Positions 52,337-60,836 of a stretch of 64,000 bases of DNA are shown one piece after another. The DNA lies in the NCBI GenBank assembly GCA_043803805.1, contig JAZDJP010000050.1, forward strand, positions 30,789 to 94,788, in the 5' to 3' direction. The stretch is from JAZDJP01 sp043803805. GTDB lineage: Bacteria > Planctomycetota > JAZDJP01. The stretch's first letter is position 1. Each line of letters opens with the position of its first letter. The notes beneath the pieces were generated by a model, which saw only the letters and a program-made list of their open reading frames with translations, was not told where the DNA came from and made no database searches. Made by a program: the position numbers and the translations under genes.

Positions 52337-54373
52337 ATGCGGATTCTCCTCCCGGCGGTATTCATCGCCTTTGTTCCGTTTTCCGCCGTCGCGGCGGAGA
52401 AGATTCCCGCGCGGATGGTGGAGATCTGCAGTGTCGTTTCCGCCGGTCCGGAAACCGGCTATTCCCTGCGCCGGGTCGAACCCCTGACGTTCCAGGGCAT
52501 CCCCGCGGTGCGGATTTCGAATTTCCAGTCCTTCGGCGGGGAGGACGGCATCGCCACGGCGGGAATTCTCGACGCGGACGGGGGGCTGATGTACTACGGC
52601 TACCGCACGCTCGGAGGTTCGGGCTACACCCTGTGGATGATCGAGAACGTGGCCGTCGTCCTGGAGGAGGGGGATGACCCCGGTCGCCAGACGCAGTTTT
52701 TCGCGCTCGGCGCGGATTTCACGTTTTTCGAACACGCCCTTTTCCGTTTCGGCCCCGAGGCGGCGGCGGCGCCGGACCGGGCCTTTCGTCATCGGGCCTA
52801 CCACCACCGGTCCATGCGGTTCGATCCGGGGAATTTTCTTGAAATGTCGGTCACCTTCGGCCGCCCGGGATCCTTCACGTTCGACGGAAAACCGGTGACG
52901 GCGGTTCCCGTGGCGCTTCGGCTCGATCCGGCCCAGCCGGAGCCCGAGGTGAATCTATGGCTGGACGCGGAGGGGAATTCGCTCGAAACGGTGCACAAGG
53001 CGCCGGACGGTCTTCCGACACGGACCTACCGGCGGATCCCGACGGAGGAGTTCTGGCGGCGGTTTCCCCGGTCGTCCGTGGAACGGCGGTTCTCCGTCCG
53101 GCCGTTCCCGGAGATTCCCGTTCCCGCGAGCGCCGTGCGCGGGAAAATCCGGGGGCTTTTTCCCGCGGCGGCCGGCGCGGAGGTCCTTCCCGCGGCGTCG
53201 GCGCCCCGCGCGGACCCCCGCCAGGTGTTTTCGGAAATCCTGAAGGGGATTCGTCCCCTCGAGACGGTGGAGTGTCTGGACCCGGAAACCCTCGATGGTG
53301 TTCTTTCGATTTTGGGGGAGGGGCCGGTTGAGCCGCCGGCGGAGGCGGCCCGCCGGCTTCTGCTTCGGGGGATGCTCATCCCGGACAACGCGTCGCCCGA
53401 GGCGCTCGCGGCCGCGGTTGAAAAATCCCCGGAACGCCGGCGCGCCGCGGCCCTCGTTCTTGGACGCGCCGGGGGGGAAGAGGCGGTGGAGGCGCTAAAA
53501 CGTCTTGAGGAGGATCCCGATGTCCCGACGCGCGCCCTGGCGGTGCTGGCGCTGGCCCGGGCCGGGGCGCTTTCGCCGGAGGCCGTCCGGGGGCATCTCG
53601 TTTCGTCCGATCCGGAAGTGGCGGTGTTCGCGGCGCGCGCCGCGGCGGTGATCCCGGAGGGTTCCCTTCCCGCCGTCCTCGAGGGGCTTCCCGTTCACGT
53701 CCGCGCGCGGGTGGTCCGCGGGCTCGGCCGGCCGGGGCATATCCCCGTGCTCATGGCCGCGCTCCGGGATGAGACCGTGCGGCCCGCCGCCGCGCAGGCC
53801 CTGCGCCGGATGGAGACGGCGGTTCCCGCCCTGCTGGAAGTTGTGGAGACGGGCGACGGGGAGTTGCGGGAAACCGCGGCGGCCGTTCTCGTGGACATCG
53901 CGGGGAATTTCCCCGGCGCGCTGGCCCCGCACGGGCGGCGGGTGGGGGCCCTTCTCGCGCGGGCGGATGTCCCGGAGCCCCTGCGCCGGCTCCTGGTGCG
54001 TCTGGGCGGCGCGCTCGCCGAGGTTCGCGATTCCGAGGGTTATCGGAAATATTTGGGCGATCCCGACCCGGCGACCGCGGACGCGGCGGCGGTGGCGGTT
54101 GCCCGGCGCCGGCGGGAGGAACGCCCGGAGGCGTTTTCGGGACATCGGGGACTTGTGATTACGGGGTTCGCCTCCTGGGCGAAACCGACCGGCCTGGTCC
54201 CGGGGGATTGCCTGTTGTCCGTGGACGGCATTACGGTGTCGGACTACGGGGATTTCGCCTGGGCGATGAGCCGCCGTTCCGATGCGCACACCCTGGAGGC
54301 GCGCACGGCGCTGGGAAATCGAACGGTCGAGGTGAAGGGGGCGAGAGTGGGGATGCGGGTGAAGGATTTTTAG
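52337..54373 (+). CDS. Exported HEAT-repeat and PDZ-domain protein
   Basis: A 678-residue protein. A signal peptide (MRILLPAVFIAFVPFSAVAA) is followed by a beta-rich N-terminal region of unknown fold (about 20-260), then HEAT/Armadillo-like repeats (about 350-580: AVEALKRLEEDPDVPTRALAVLALARAG, HIPVLMAALRDETVRPAAAQAL), and a C-terminal PDZ-like domain (GLVITGFASWAKPTGLVPGDCLLSVDG). No ribosome site is found, but a TATAAT ends seven bases before the ATG, so the message may be leaderless. The next gene begins two bases after the stop; the two form an operon. Confidence 0.85.
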   Translation: MRILLPAVFIAFVPFSAVAAEKIPARMVEICSVVSAGPETGYSLRRVEPLTFQGIPAVRISNFQSFGGEDGIATAGILDADGGLMYYGYRTLGGSGYTLWMIENVAVVLEEGDDPGRQTQFFALGADFTFFEHALFRFGPEAAAAPDRAFRHRAYHHRSMRFDPGNFLEMSVTFGRPGSFTFDGKPVTAVPVALRLDPAQPEPEVNLWLDAEGNSLETVHKAPDGLPTRTYRRIPTEEFWRRFPRSSVERRFSVRPFPEIPVPASAVRGKIRGLFPAAAGAEVLPAASAPRADPRQVFSEILKGIRPLETVECLDPETLDGVLSILGEGPVEPPAEAARRLLLRGMLIPDNASPEALAAAVEKSPERRRAAALVLGRAGGEEAVEALKRLEEDPDVPTRALAVLALARAGALSPEAVRGHLVSSDPEVAVFAARAAAVIPEGSLPAVLEGLPVHVRARVVRGLGRPGHIPVLMAALRDETVRPAAAQALRRMETAVPALLEVVETGDGELRETAAAVLVDIAGNFPGALAPHGRRVGALLARADVPEPLRRLLVRLGGALAEVRDSEGYRKYLGDPDPATADAAAVAVARRRREERPEAFSGHRGLVITGFASWAKPTGLVPGDCLLSVDGITVSDYGDFAWAMSRRSDAHTLEARTALGNRTVEVKGARVGMRVKDF

Positions 54374-54375
54374 CC

Positions 54376-55530
54376 ATGGCAGGTAATTTGAACGGGTTCG
54401 TCACGGGTATCGTGGCGCTCGGCATGGCCGCGACGGGCGTGGCGTCGGGGGCGGAGACGCCTTCCTCAAGCGCCTTTCCGCGTCTCGTCGTCGAGGCGAT
54501 GATTGACGGGGCGCCGGTGCGTCTGGCGGCGGACACCTGTTCCCAGTATTCCCTGCTGTATCGTCCGGCGGCGAAACGATTGAAACTAACCGTCCGCGAA
54601 CCGCGGTCCCGGGAGCCCTCCGAGATCGGCGGCATCCGGGCCGGGATGGCGGGGCCCTGCCGGGTCGCGATCCCGGGGGCGGAGCCCCTATCGGCGACGC
54701 TCGCCGTGGTGGACGCGCCGCCCGTGGCGGGCGGCATGGACGGACTCCTCGGCTGGTCGGAATTGCAGGAACTGGTCACGGAGGTGGACTGGGCCCGGCG
54801 GAGCATCACGGTGCATCCCGCGGTGCCGGCGGCGGCCGCCGGGTGGGGGGCCTGGCGGCTTTCCATCTGGCGGGATTACGCGGCGGTGGAGATTCAGCCG
54901 GGGGACCTGGCCCGGGGCCTCGTCTACCTCGACACGGGGTCGCCCTACGATGTGGAACTTTCGGCGGCGCGCTGGCGGGAGTGGACCGCGGCGAATCCCG
55001 GCGGGGCGGGCACCCTGGTCGCGTTTTACTCCCTGGCGGACGGATTTGTCGTGTCGGAGGTGCGGCGCGCGGAACGTCTGACGCTTGGCCCTCTGGCGTT
55101 CGACGACGTCCCCGTGCTTCAGAACGATCCGGGTTCCGCCGGATGGCCGAATTTCGCGGCGAGCGTGGGATTGGCGACGATGGCGCGGTATGACATGGTT
55201 TTCGACGGGCCCGGCAACCGGGTGCTTTGCCGGAAGCGTCCGTCGCCCGCCTTCGAATATCCGTACAACCGGATGGCGGCGGCGTTTCTGCCCGATTCCG
55301 GAGGCGCCCTCGTCGCCCGTGTTCTCCCCGGCGGGCCGGCGGCCCGGGCGGGGGTGCGCGACGGCGATGTTCTCGTGCGCATCGGGGACACGGAGGTCCG
55401 GAATCTCAAGGGCGGTTTCCGGTCGGACGGCGGGGCATCGGGCGCGACGGTGAAACTCGGACTTCGGCGGGATGGGAAGGATATAGATGTCATGGTGACC
55501 ATGGAAGAACTGCCACGGGGGAGTTCATGA
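54376..55530 (+). CDS. Exported aspartyl protease-like protein with PDZ domain
   Basis: A 384-residue protein with an N-terminal signal (NGFVTGIVALGMAATGVASG). Two retropepsin-like halves are visible: LAADTCSQYSLLY, where the expected DTG is DTC, and YLDTGSPYDVEL, with a proper DTG. GGMDGLLGW and SVGLATMARYDMVFD fit the flap and second-strand blocks. A PDZ domain follows (VLPGGPAARAGVRDGDVLVRIG), as in planctomycete-type aspartyl protease/PDZ proteins. With one altered active-site triad the enzyme may be weakly active or a binding protein. It starts two bases after the HEAT-PDZ gene, so coupled translation is likely. Confidence 0.85.
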   Translation: MAGNLNGFVTGIVALGMAATGVASGAETPSSSAFPRLVVEAMIDGAPVRLAADTCSQYSLLYRPAAKRLKLTVREPRSREPSEIGGIRAGMAGPCRVAIPGAEPLSATLAVVDAPPVAGGMDGLLGWSELQELVTEVDWARRSITVHPAVPAAAAGWGAWRLSIWRDYAAVEIQPGDLARGLVYLDTGSPYDVELSAARWREWTAANPGGAGTLVAFYSLADGFVVSEVRRAERLTLGPLAFDDVPVLQNDPGSAGWPNFAASVGLATMARYDMVFDGPGNRVLCRKRPSPAFEYPYNRMAAAFLPDSGGALVARVLPGGPAARAGVRDGDVLVRIGDTEVRNLKGGFRSDGGASGATVKLGLRRDGKDIDVMVTMEELPRGSS

Positions 55531-55565
55531 GTTCAAGAGTTGGGAGTTGAGAGTTGAAGAGAATG
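55526..55565. repeat. Octamer/heptamer array upstream of the giant TPR gene
   Basis: GAGTTCAA/GAGTTGGG/AGTTGAGA units lie between the aspartyl protease stop and the next ribosome site. Confidence 0.65.
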
Positions 55566-55574
55566 GGGAATTGT

Positions 55575-58500
55575 ATGAGGGGATCGGAAATTATTCTGAC
55601 CGCGGCGGCCGTTCTGTTTCTGGCCGCGGCCGCGCCGGCGGCCTCCGGACCGGGCGATTCCGATCTCGCCCGCTACGAAGGCATCCTCATGGCCGATCCC
55701 GGCCACGAGGTCGCCTTCGGACGGCTACTCCAGGAGGCGCGCGTGTCGGGGCGTCTGCCGGAGGTGCTCGGGCGATTCCAGGCGAAATTCAAGGCCGGCG
55801 ACGAGGCGGCGGGGCTGGCGCTGGCGCGGGCGCTCACGGCGACGGGCCGGACGGACGAGGCGGATGCGATTCTGGCGTCCCTCACGCGCTACCCCGAATG
55901 GGCGGCGTTTCTCGCGGGGGAGGGGTTGTGCCGCCGCGGGCGCGGTGACGGGGCGATTCCGTTTTTCGAGAGGGCGGCGATGTCCTCCGCCGACGCCGGT
56001 TTCCGGCGGAATGCCTGGCGGCGGATGGGGGAGACGGCGCGGGCCGCGGGCCGGCGCGATTCCGTCCGCGCGGCGATCGCGGGCATGAAGGCCCTGGCGG
56101 GGAACGATTCCGGGGCCATCCTCGACCTCGCCGGAGACATGGATGCCTGGGGCGAGGGGCTTCCGGCGCTGGAGATGCTTCGGGACCTTCTGCCTTCCGT
56201 CCGGGAACCCGAGCGGCGCTGCCGGATTCTCGAGGCGGGCGGGCGTCTGGCCGCGGCGGCGGGAGAGACCGATCTGGCGTGGGGGTTCTGGAAGGATTTG
56301 ATTCTGGCGACGCGTCCCGGCCACTGGCTTCGGAATGTCGCCTATGAGGGGCTCCAGCGGGTGGCGGCGTCGGCGAACCGCCGGGAGGCGCTTGTGGCGC
56401 TCTACCGGGAGATGGACGTCCGGGAGGGGGAGCCGGACCCCGGCCGCGCTCTGGCCGGGGGACGGTTGTGGCTTGAGCTCGGACGATGGGACGAGGCGAT
56501 CGCGTCGTTCGAACGTTCCGGCGCGCAGGGGGGCGATGACGCCCGCCGGGAGCTCATCCGCGCCCTCCGCCGGGCCGGCGAGGCGGGACGGGTCCGGGAC
56601 CTGTGCGCGACATGGCGGATCGCGGCGGCGGCGGAGAAGCGGTCATTCTTCGACATCGAGGGGATGGACGCCCTTTTCGCGCTCGGAAGGCGGGAGGATG
56701 CGGAGGCGGCGCTCGCGGGGATCGACGCGGCGCGTCTGGCCACCCCGGATCTGGCGCGACTGGCGGATGTCCTCTGGAGTCGCGCGGCCGCCGCCCCTCA
56801 TGTCAGGGTTCTGGAGATTCTCGGGGGGCGGACGGATCTCGATGCCGGGGATCGCATCGCCCGGCTTCCCCGGGTGCTCGCGGCGGCGCCGGATTCGGCC
56901 GGGGCGTGGCTCGCGGGCGTGTCCTGGCGCGAGGCGGGGGCGGACGGTCTCCGCCGGGCCGTCGCGGTCTTCCGGCGGTTCCGCCGGCCGGCGGAGGCCC
57001 TCGCGCTTCTCGACCGGGGAATCACGGTTTTCCCGGGACGATTCGATTTGATTCTGCTTCAGGCGGATCTCCTGCGCGAGGCGGGGCGGCCCGACGAGGG
57101 GTTGCGGCGTCTGGAGGGAATGACGCTCGAGGGGCTCGCGGAGGAGGACGTCGCGGCCTGGCAGCAGACTCTGGTCACGGTCGTGGAGGCGTCGGGTGGA
57201 ATTGAATCGGGCGAAGCGACGTATCGCGAACGCGCCGCGAAGGAGCCGGGACGGCGGATGTGGACTCTGGCGGCGACGGCCCTGGCGGCCCGCCGGGCGG
57301 GCGAAGCGTCCCCGGTGGCCGGTCCGCGGCGGGACGTGGCCTCGCGCATCGGGGAACGCCTGGCCGGCGGCCGGCGGGAGGATGCGGAGGCGCTCTGGCG
57401 GGAGCACCGCGAGGCCCTCCGCCGGGAGAATCGTCCGCCGGGGGCGGATGTTCTCGAGACGGTGGCGGGGGTGTTTCTCCGGCAGGGGCTTGTGGAAACG
57501 GCGGCCGCCGTGTGGACGGCGGAGACGGACGCCGGCGGCGCCGACGCGGCGCTTCTGGAATCCGCGGCGCGGTTTTTTCAGAGGAACGGCGATCCGGTCC
57601 GCGCGCGCGCGTGCCTCGACCGGCTTTCGGGCCTTTCTCCCGCGGCCGGCCTGTCTCCCGATCGGACGGGGGAACTGATCCTGGCCGCGGGTGACTTCGG
57701 CGCGGGGCTGGCGCAGTTCCAGAGGGTCCTGGCCGGGACGGCGGATTTCGCGAGACGGGAACGGATCGCCCGGCGCTTCGTGGACGCCTGCCGGGGCGTC
57801 TGGTCCCCCGGGACGGTGGCGGAATGGCTCCGGGAGCGCCTCGCTGCCGCCCCGGCGGATACGACGCTTCTGGACCTGTATCACGAGACGGAACTCGCGC
57901 GGGAGAACCCGCGGGAAGTCCTGCCGGGGATGGAACGGCTTCTGGCCGTCCGCTTCGACGACCCGGCGTTCCTCCGCGCCGTGGCGGGGGCCTGTGAGAT
58001 GGCGGGTCGTCTGGAGGACGCGGCGCGGCTTCTCAGGCGGGTCCTCGAGGGCGGAACGGGGTCTCTGGACGAGGTGCGTTCCGTTCTCGCCCGCATCGAG
58101 CGCGCCCGCGGGCGCATGGCCGCCGCGGAGGCGCTCCTGGCGGAGATGGAGGATGCGCGCCTGGCCGCCCGTGTCGCGATGGAACTCCACCTGGCGGGGA
58201 CGACGGGGCTTCTCGCGCGGTTTCTGAGCGAGAGCCCGTACGACGTGTGGGGCAATCTTGAGATGGCGCGTCTCGAAATCCGCGGGGGAAGGGCCCGGGC
58301 GGCGGCGGATCGTCTTGAACGGCTCGACCCCGTTCCGGCCGCGGACGCGGAGGAGCATCTCGAGCGGCTCGGGGAGGCATGGGAGGCCGCCGGGGATCCG
58401 GCGCGCGTCCTCGCCGTCGGAGAGCGGCTCGTGGCATTCCACCGGGGACAGGGCGCGGAAGGTTCCTCGCGGATCACCCCCGGCGTCCGGGCCTATTATA

Positions 58501-60836
58501 TCGTCCATCATCGCGTGGATGTTCTCGCGCGGATGGCCGAGGAGGATCTGCGGCGCCGGCCGGGCGAGGCGACCCTGTGCCAGGCGTTTCTGGACGCGAC
58601 CGTCCGGGACGCCTGCCGCCCCGAGGCGGCGCTGACAGTTCTCCTGGATCTGGAGGAGGCCGCCGGCGGCGGACGGGAGGCCCTTCTGGTCCGGCAATTC
58701 CTCGATGAGCTTCTCCGCGGCGCGCCCGGGCTCGACCGGCGCTTGATGGACATCCTTGAGGCGGAGCGCTACCTGGGCGACCGGAATCCGGGACGGTTGC
58801 TTCGCCTTGTGGGGTTTCTCGAACGGACCGGTCGGACGGATGCCGCGATCGGGTGGCTGGCGTTCCGGTACACCGGGGATGTTCTTCTCCACGTGCGCTA
58901 CACGGGGCTGCTTTTCGCGGCGGATCGCTCGGCGGAGGCGGAGGCGGTCGGGTCCGCGCTCCTCGATCGTCACCGGGACGATCCGCGGTGGCTGGAGGCC
59001 CGGCGGGGGGAGCCGGGCCTTCTCTCCCCGCGTTTGCTCGTGACGAAACTCGCGGCGCTGGCTCACCGCCGGAAGGACCGCGGGGCCGTGCTCCGGTATT
59101 TGCTGAACCTGCCCGACATTCTGGATCCGCGGCAGGGTCTTGTGGAAATGGGGCGGGTGCTTCTCGAGTACGGATACGCGGACGATGCGCGCCGGGCGCT
59201 CGAGGCGGCCGTGGCGCTCGGGGCGGATGATCCCGGGGCCGACGGGTGCCTGGCGCGCCTCGCGGAGGCGGCCGGGGATTACGGGAACGCCTGGCTTCTC
59301 TACCGACGGAGCGGGCTCGCGGCCGAATGCGCGGAGGTGTTCCGGAAGGATCCGGAGGGCGTTTCGAAAAAGGCGGGCGAGATCGTGGACGGCATCCTTC
59401 GTGAAGGGGAGGGGAGGGCCGGCACGGCGGCGTACGAGGCCGCGCTGGTCGAGGCGGGGGAGCTGGCCTGCCTTCGCCGGGATTGGCTCCGCGCGATCGA
59501 ATGGTTCGAGAAGGCCGGCGCCCGCGGCGTGAACCCGGCCGTCCGACACCTTCTCGTCCATCTGCACTGGCAGAGGAAGGATTTCAAAAAGGCGAACGCC
59601 CTGGCGGCGGAAATGCTCCGCGACGCGCTGAATCCGGCGGAGCGGCCGTCTCTGGCCGGGGGGATGGAACCCCTGGCCCTTCTCGATCTTCCCTGGGAGG
59701 GCGCGCTCGACGAGCATTTCTATCCCGTCCGGTGCCCGTGGGAGGAGATCGCGCTCGACCTGGTGTATGGGCATCTCCGGATGAAGGAGGGGGAAAAGGC
59801 CCGCGATGTCCTGCGGACCATTCCCCGGGGATCCGCGGGATATTCCCTTCGTGTGGAGCGCGCGGCCCGCGCGGCGGCCGATCCCGGGGAGGTTTTGGCG
59901 CTCCTGGGGCCGTTCCACGCCCCCGCGGCGGACATGCCGCCGGAGGCCGAACGGGAACTCGAACGGGCGCGGTTTCTGGCGCGGATGGATCGTCCCGACG
60001 AGGCGTTCGGGGTCTGCCTCGGACTCCTGGGAGAGCCGCGTACCGGCGATGCCCTTGAGCAACAGGTCGTCCGGGAAATGGCGGTGCTCGCCAAGCGTCG
60101 GCCGGGAGTCGTGGCGTCTTTTCTTCGGAAGGCGGGGGCCGGCGCCCCGGGTCCCTGGGCGCGTGCCGTCCTTCTTCGTCTGGCGGGGGACAACGATGGC
60201 GCCGCGGCGCTCCTCCGGGACATCCGCCGCGAGCCGCCGCCGGGACTGCCGCGGGGCCGGGCCGACCGGTTGTTGCTGGAGATTTTGTTCGATCTCCGGC
60301 GCAACGCCGAGGCCGCGGCGCTTCTCCGGGACATGGCGGGATCGGTCCGGTCGGCGGACCAGCGGGAGATGATGCTCCGGCGGATGGCGGAGCTTTATCG
60401 GGCCGACGGGAGGGCCGCCGAGGCGGCCGGGGTGTGGATTTCCCTTCTGGCCTCGCCGGGGGCGGGTGATGCCGCCGACCGTCTGGCCGCGATTCTGCCG
60501 GACTTGGACGATGCGGCGCTCGGGCAGGCGCTGGACCGATTCCTGCTTCATCCGGGAGAGGGGGCGGCCCGGGTGGGCGTCCTTGCGAAGGCCCTGGCGG
60601 GGGGCGGTCGGTTCGATCCGGCCCGGCGCCTCTGGCCGCTCATCCTCGCCGCGGCGGACGCCAGCGCCGCGATCGAAGCGGCGGAGGGATATCTCGCGGC
60701 GGGGCGGAAGGACGAGGCGCGGGAGATTCTCGGGCAGGCCCGGGCCGCTCTGGTCGGAGCGGAGCGCGACCGGATCGAGAGCCGCTTGAAGGATCTCGGG
60801 GAACCGGACGGGCCGCGGAAGGACGTGCGGCCATGA
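55575..60836 (+). CDS. Giant exported TPR-like repeat protein
   Basis: A 1753-residue protein with a signal peptide (IILTAAAVLFLAAAAPAAS) and, through the rest, alpha-helical repeats of 30-40 residues of TPR type. Recurrent patterns are A-x2-L-x3-G-x8-L and blocks such as FERSGAQGGDDARRELIRAL, LLDLYHETELARENPREVL and WFEKAGARGVNPAVRHLLVHLHWQRKDFKKANALA. No catalytic domain is seen. It is extremely Ala/Arg/Glu/Leu rich and high in GC. GGGGA supports ATG 55575. The stop overlaps the recG start (ATGA), a surprising coupling of an exported scaffold with a DNA helicase. Confidence 0.9.
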   Translation: MRGSEIILTAAAVLFLAAAAPAASGPGDSDLARYEGILMADPGHEVAFGRLLQEARVSGRLPEVLGRFQAKFKAGDEAAGLALARALTATGRTDEADAILASLTRYPEWAAFLAGEGLCRRGRGDGAIPFFERAAMSSADAGFRRNAWRRMGETARAAGRRDSVRAAIAGMKALAGNDSGAILDLAGDMDAWGEGLPALEMLRDLLPSVREPERRCRILEAGGRLAAAAGETDLAWGFWKDLILATRPGHWLRNVAYEGLQRVAASANRREALVALYREMDVREGEPDPGRALAGGRLWLELGRWDEAIASFERSGAQGGDDARRELIRALRRAGEAGRVRDLCATWRIAAAAEKRSFFDIEGMDALFALGRREDAEAALAGIDAARLATPDLARLADVLWSRAAAAPHVRVLEILGGRTDLDAGDRIARLPRVLAAAPDSAGAWLAGVSWREAGADGLRRAVAVFRRFRRPAEALALLDRGITVFPGRFDLILLQADLLREAGRPDEGLRRLEGMTLEGLAEEDVAAWQQTLVTVVEASGGIESGEATYRERAAKEPGRRMWTLAATALAARRAGEASPVAGPRRDVASRIGERLAGGRREDAEALWREHREALRRENRPPGADVLETVAGVFLRQGLVETAAAVWTAETDAGGADAALLESAARFFQRNGDPVRARACLDRLSGLSPAAGLSPDRTGELILAAGDFGAGLAQFQRVLAGTADFARRERIARRFVDACRGVWSPGTVAEWLRERLAAAPADTTLLDLYHETELARENPREVLPGMERLLAVRFDDPAFLRAVAGACEMAGRLEDAARLLRRVLEGGTGSLDEVRSVLARIERARGRMAAAEALLAEMEDARLAARVAMELHLAGTTGLLARFLSESPYDVWGNLEMARLEIRGGRARAAADRLERLDPVPAADAEEHLERLGEAWEAAGDPARVLAVGERLVAFHRGQGAEGSSRITPGVRAYYIVHHRVDVLARMAEEDLRRRPGEATLCQAFLDATVRDACRPEAALTVLLDLEEAAGGGREALLVRQFLDELLRGAPGLDRRLMDILEAERYLGDRNPGRLLRLVGFLERTGRTDAAIGWLAFRYTGDVLLHVRYTGLLFAADRSAEAEAVGSALLDRHRDDPRWLEARRGEPGLLSPRLLVTKLAALAHRRKDRGAVLRYLLNLPDILDPRQGLVEMGRVLLEYGYADDARRALEAAVALGADDPGADGCLARLAEAAGDYGNAWLLYRRSGLAAECAEVFRKDPEGVSKKAGEIVDGILREGEGRAGTAAYEAALVEAGELACLRRDWLRAIEWFEKAGARGVNPAVRHLLVHLHWQRKDFKKANALAAEMLRDALNPAERPSLAGGMEPLALLDLPWEGALDEHFYPVRCPWEEIALDLVYGHLRMKEGEKARDVLRTIPRGSAGYSLRVERAARAAADPGEVLALLGPFHAPAADMPPEAERELERARFLARMDRPDEAFGVCLGLLGEPRTGDALEQQVVREMAVLAKRRPGVVASFLRKAGAGAPGPWARAVLLRLAGDNDGAAALLRDIRREPPPGLPRGRADRLLLEILFDLRRNAEAAALLRDMAGSVRSADQREMMLRRMAELYRADGRAAEAAGVWISLLASPGAGDAADRLAAILPDLDDAALGQALDRFLLHPGEGAARVGVLAKALAGGGRFDPARRLWPLILAAADASAAIEAAEGYLAAGRKDEAREILGQARAALVGAERDRIESRLKDLGEPDGPRKDVRP

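Noticed and set aside
56643..60551. A 1302-codon minus-strand frame inside the giant TPR gene
   Set aside because: Arg/Pro/Gly-rich shadow; the plus-strand frame has the repeat pattern and overlaps recG correctly.
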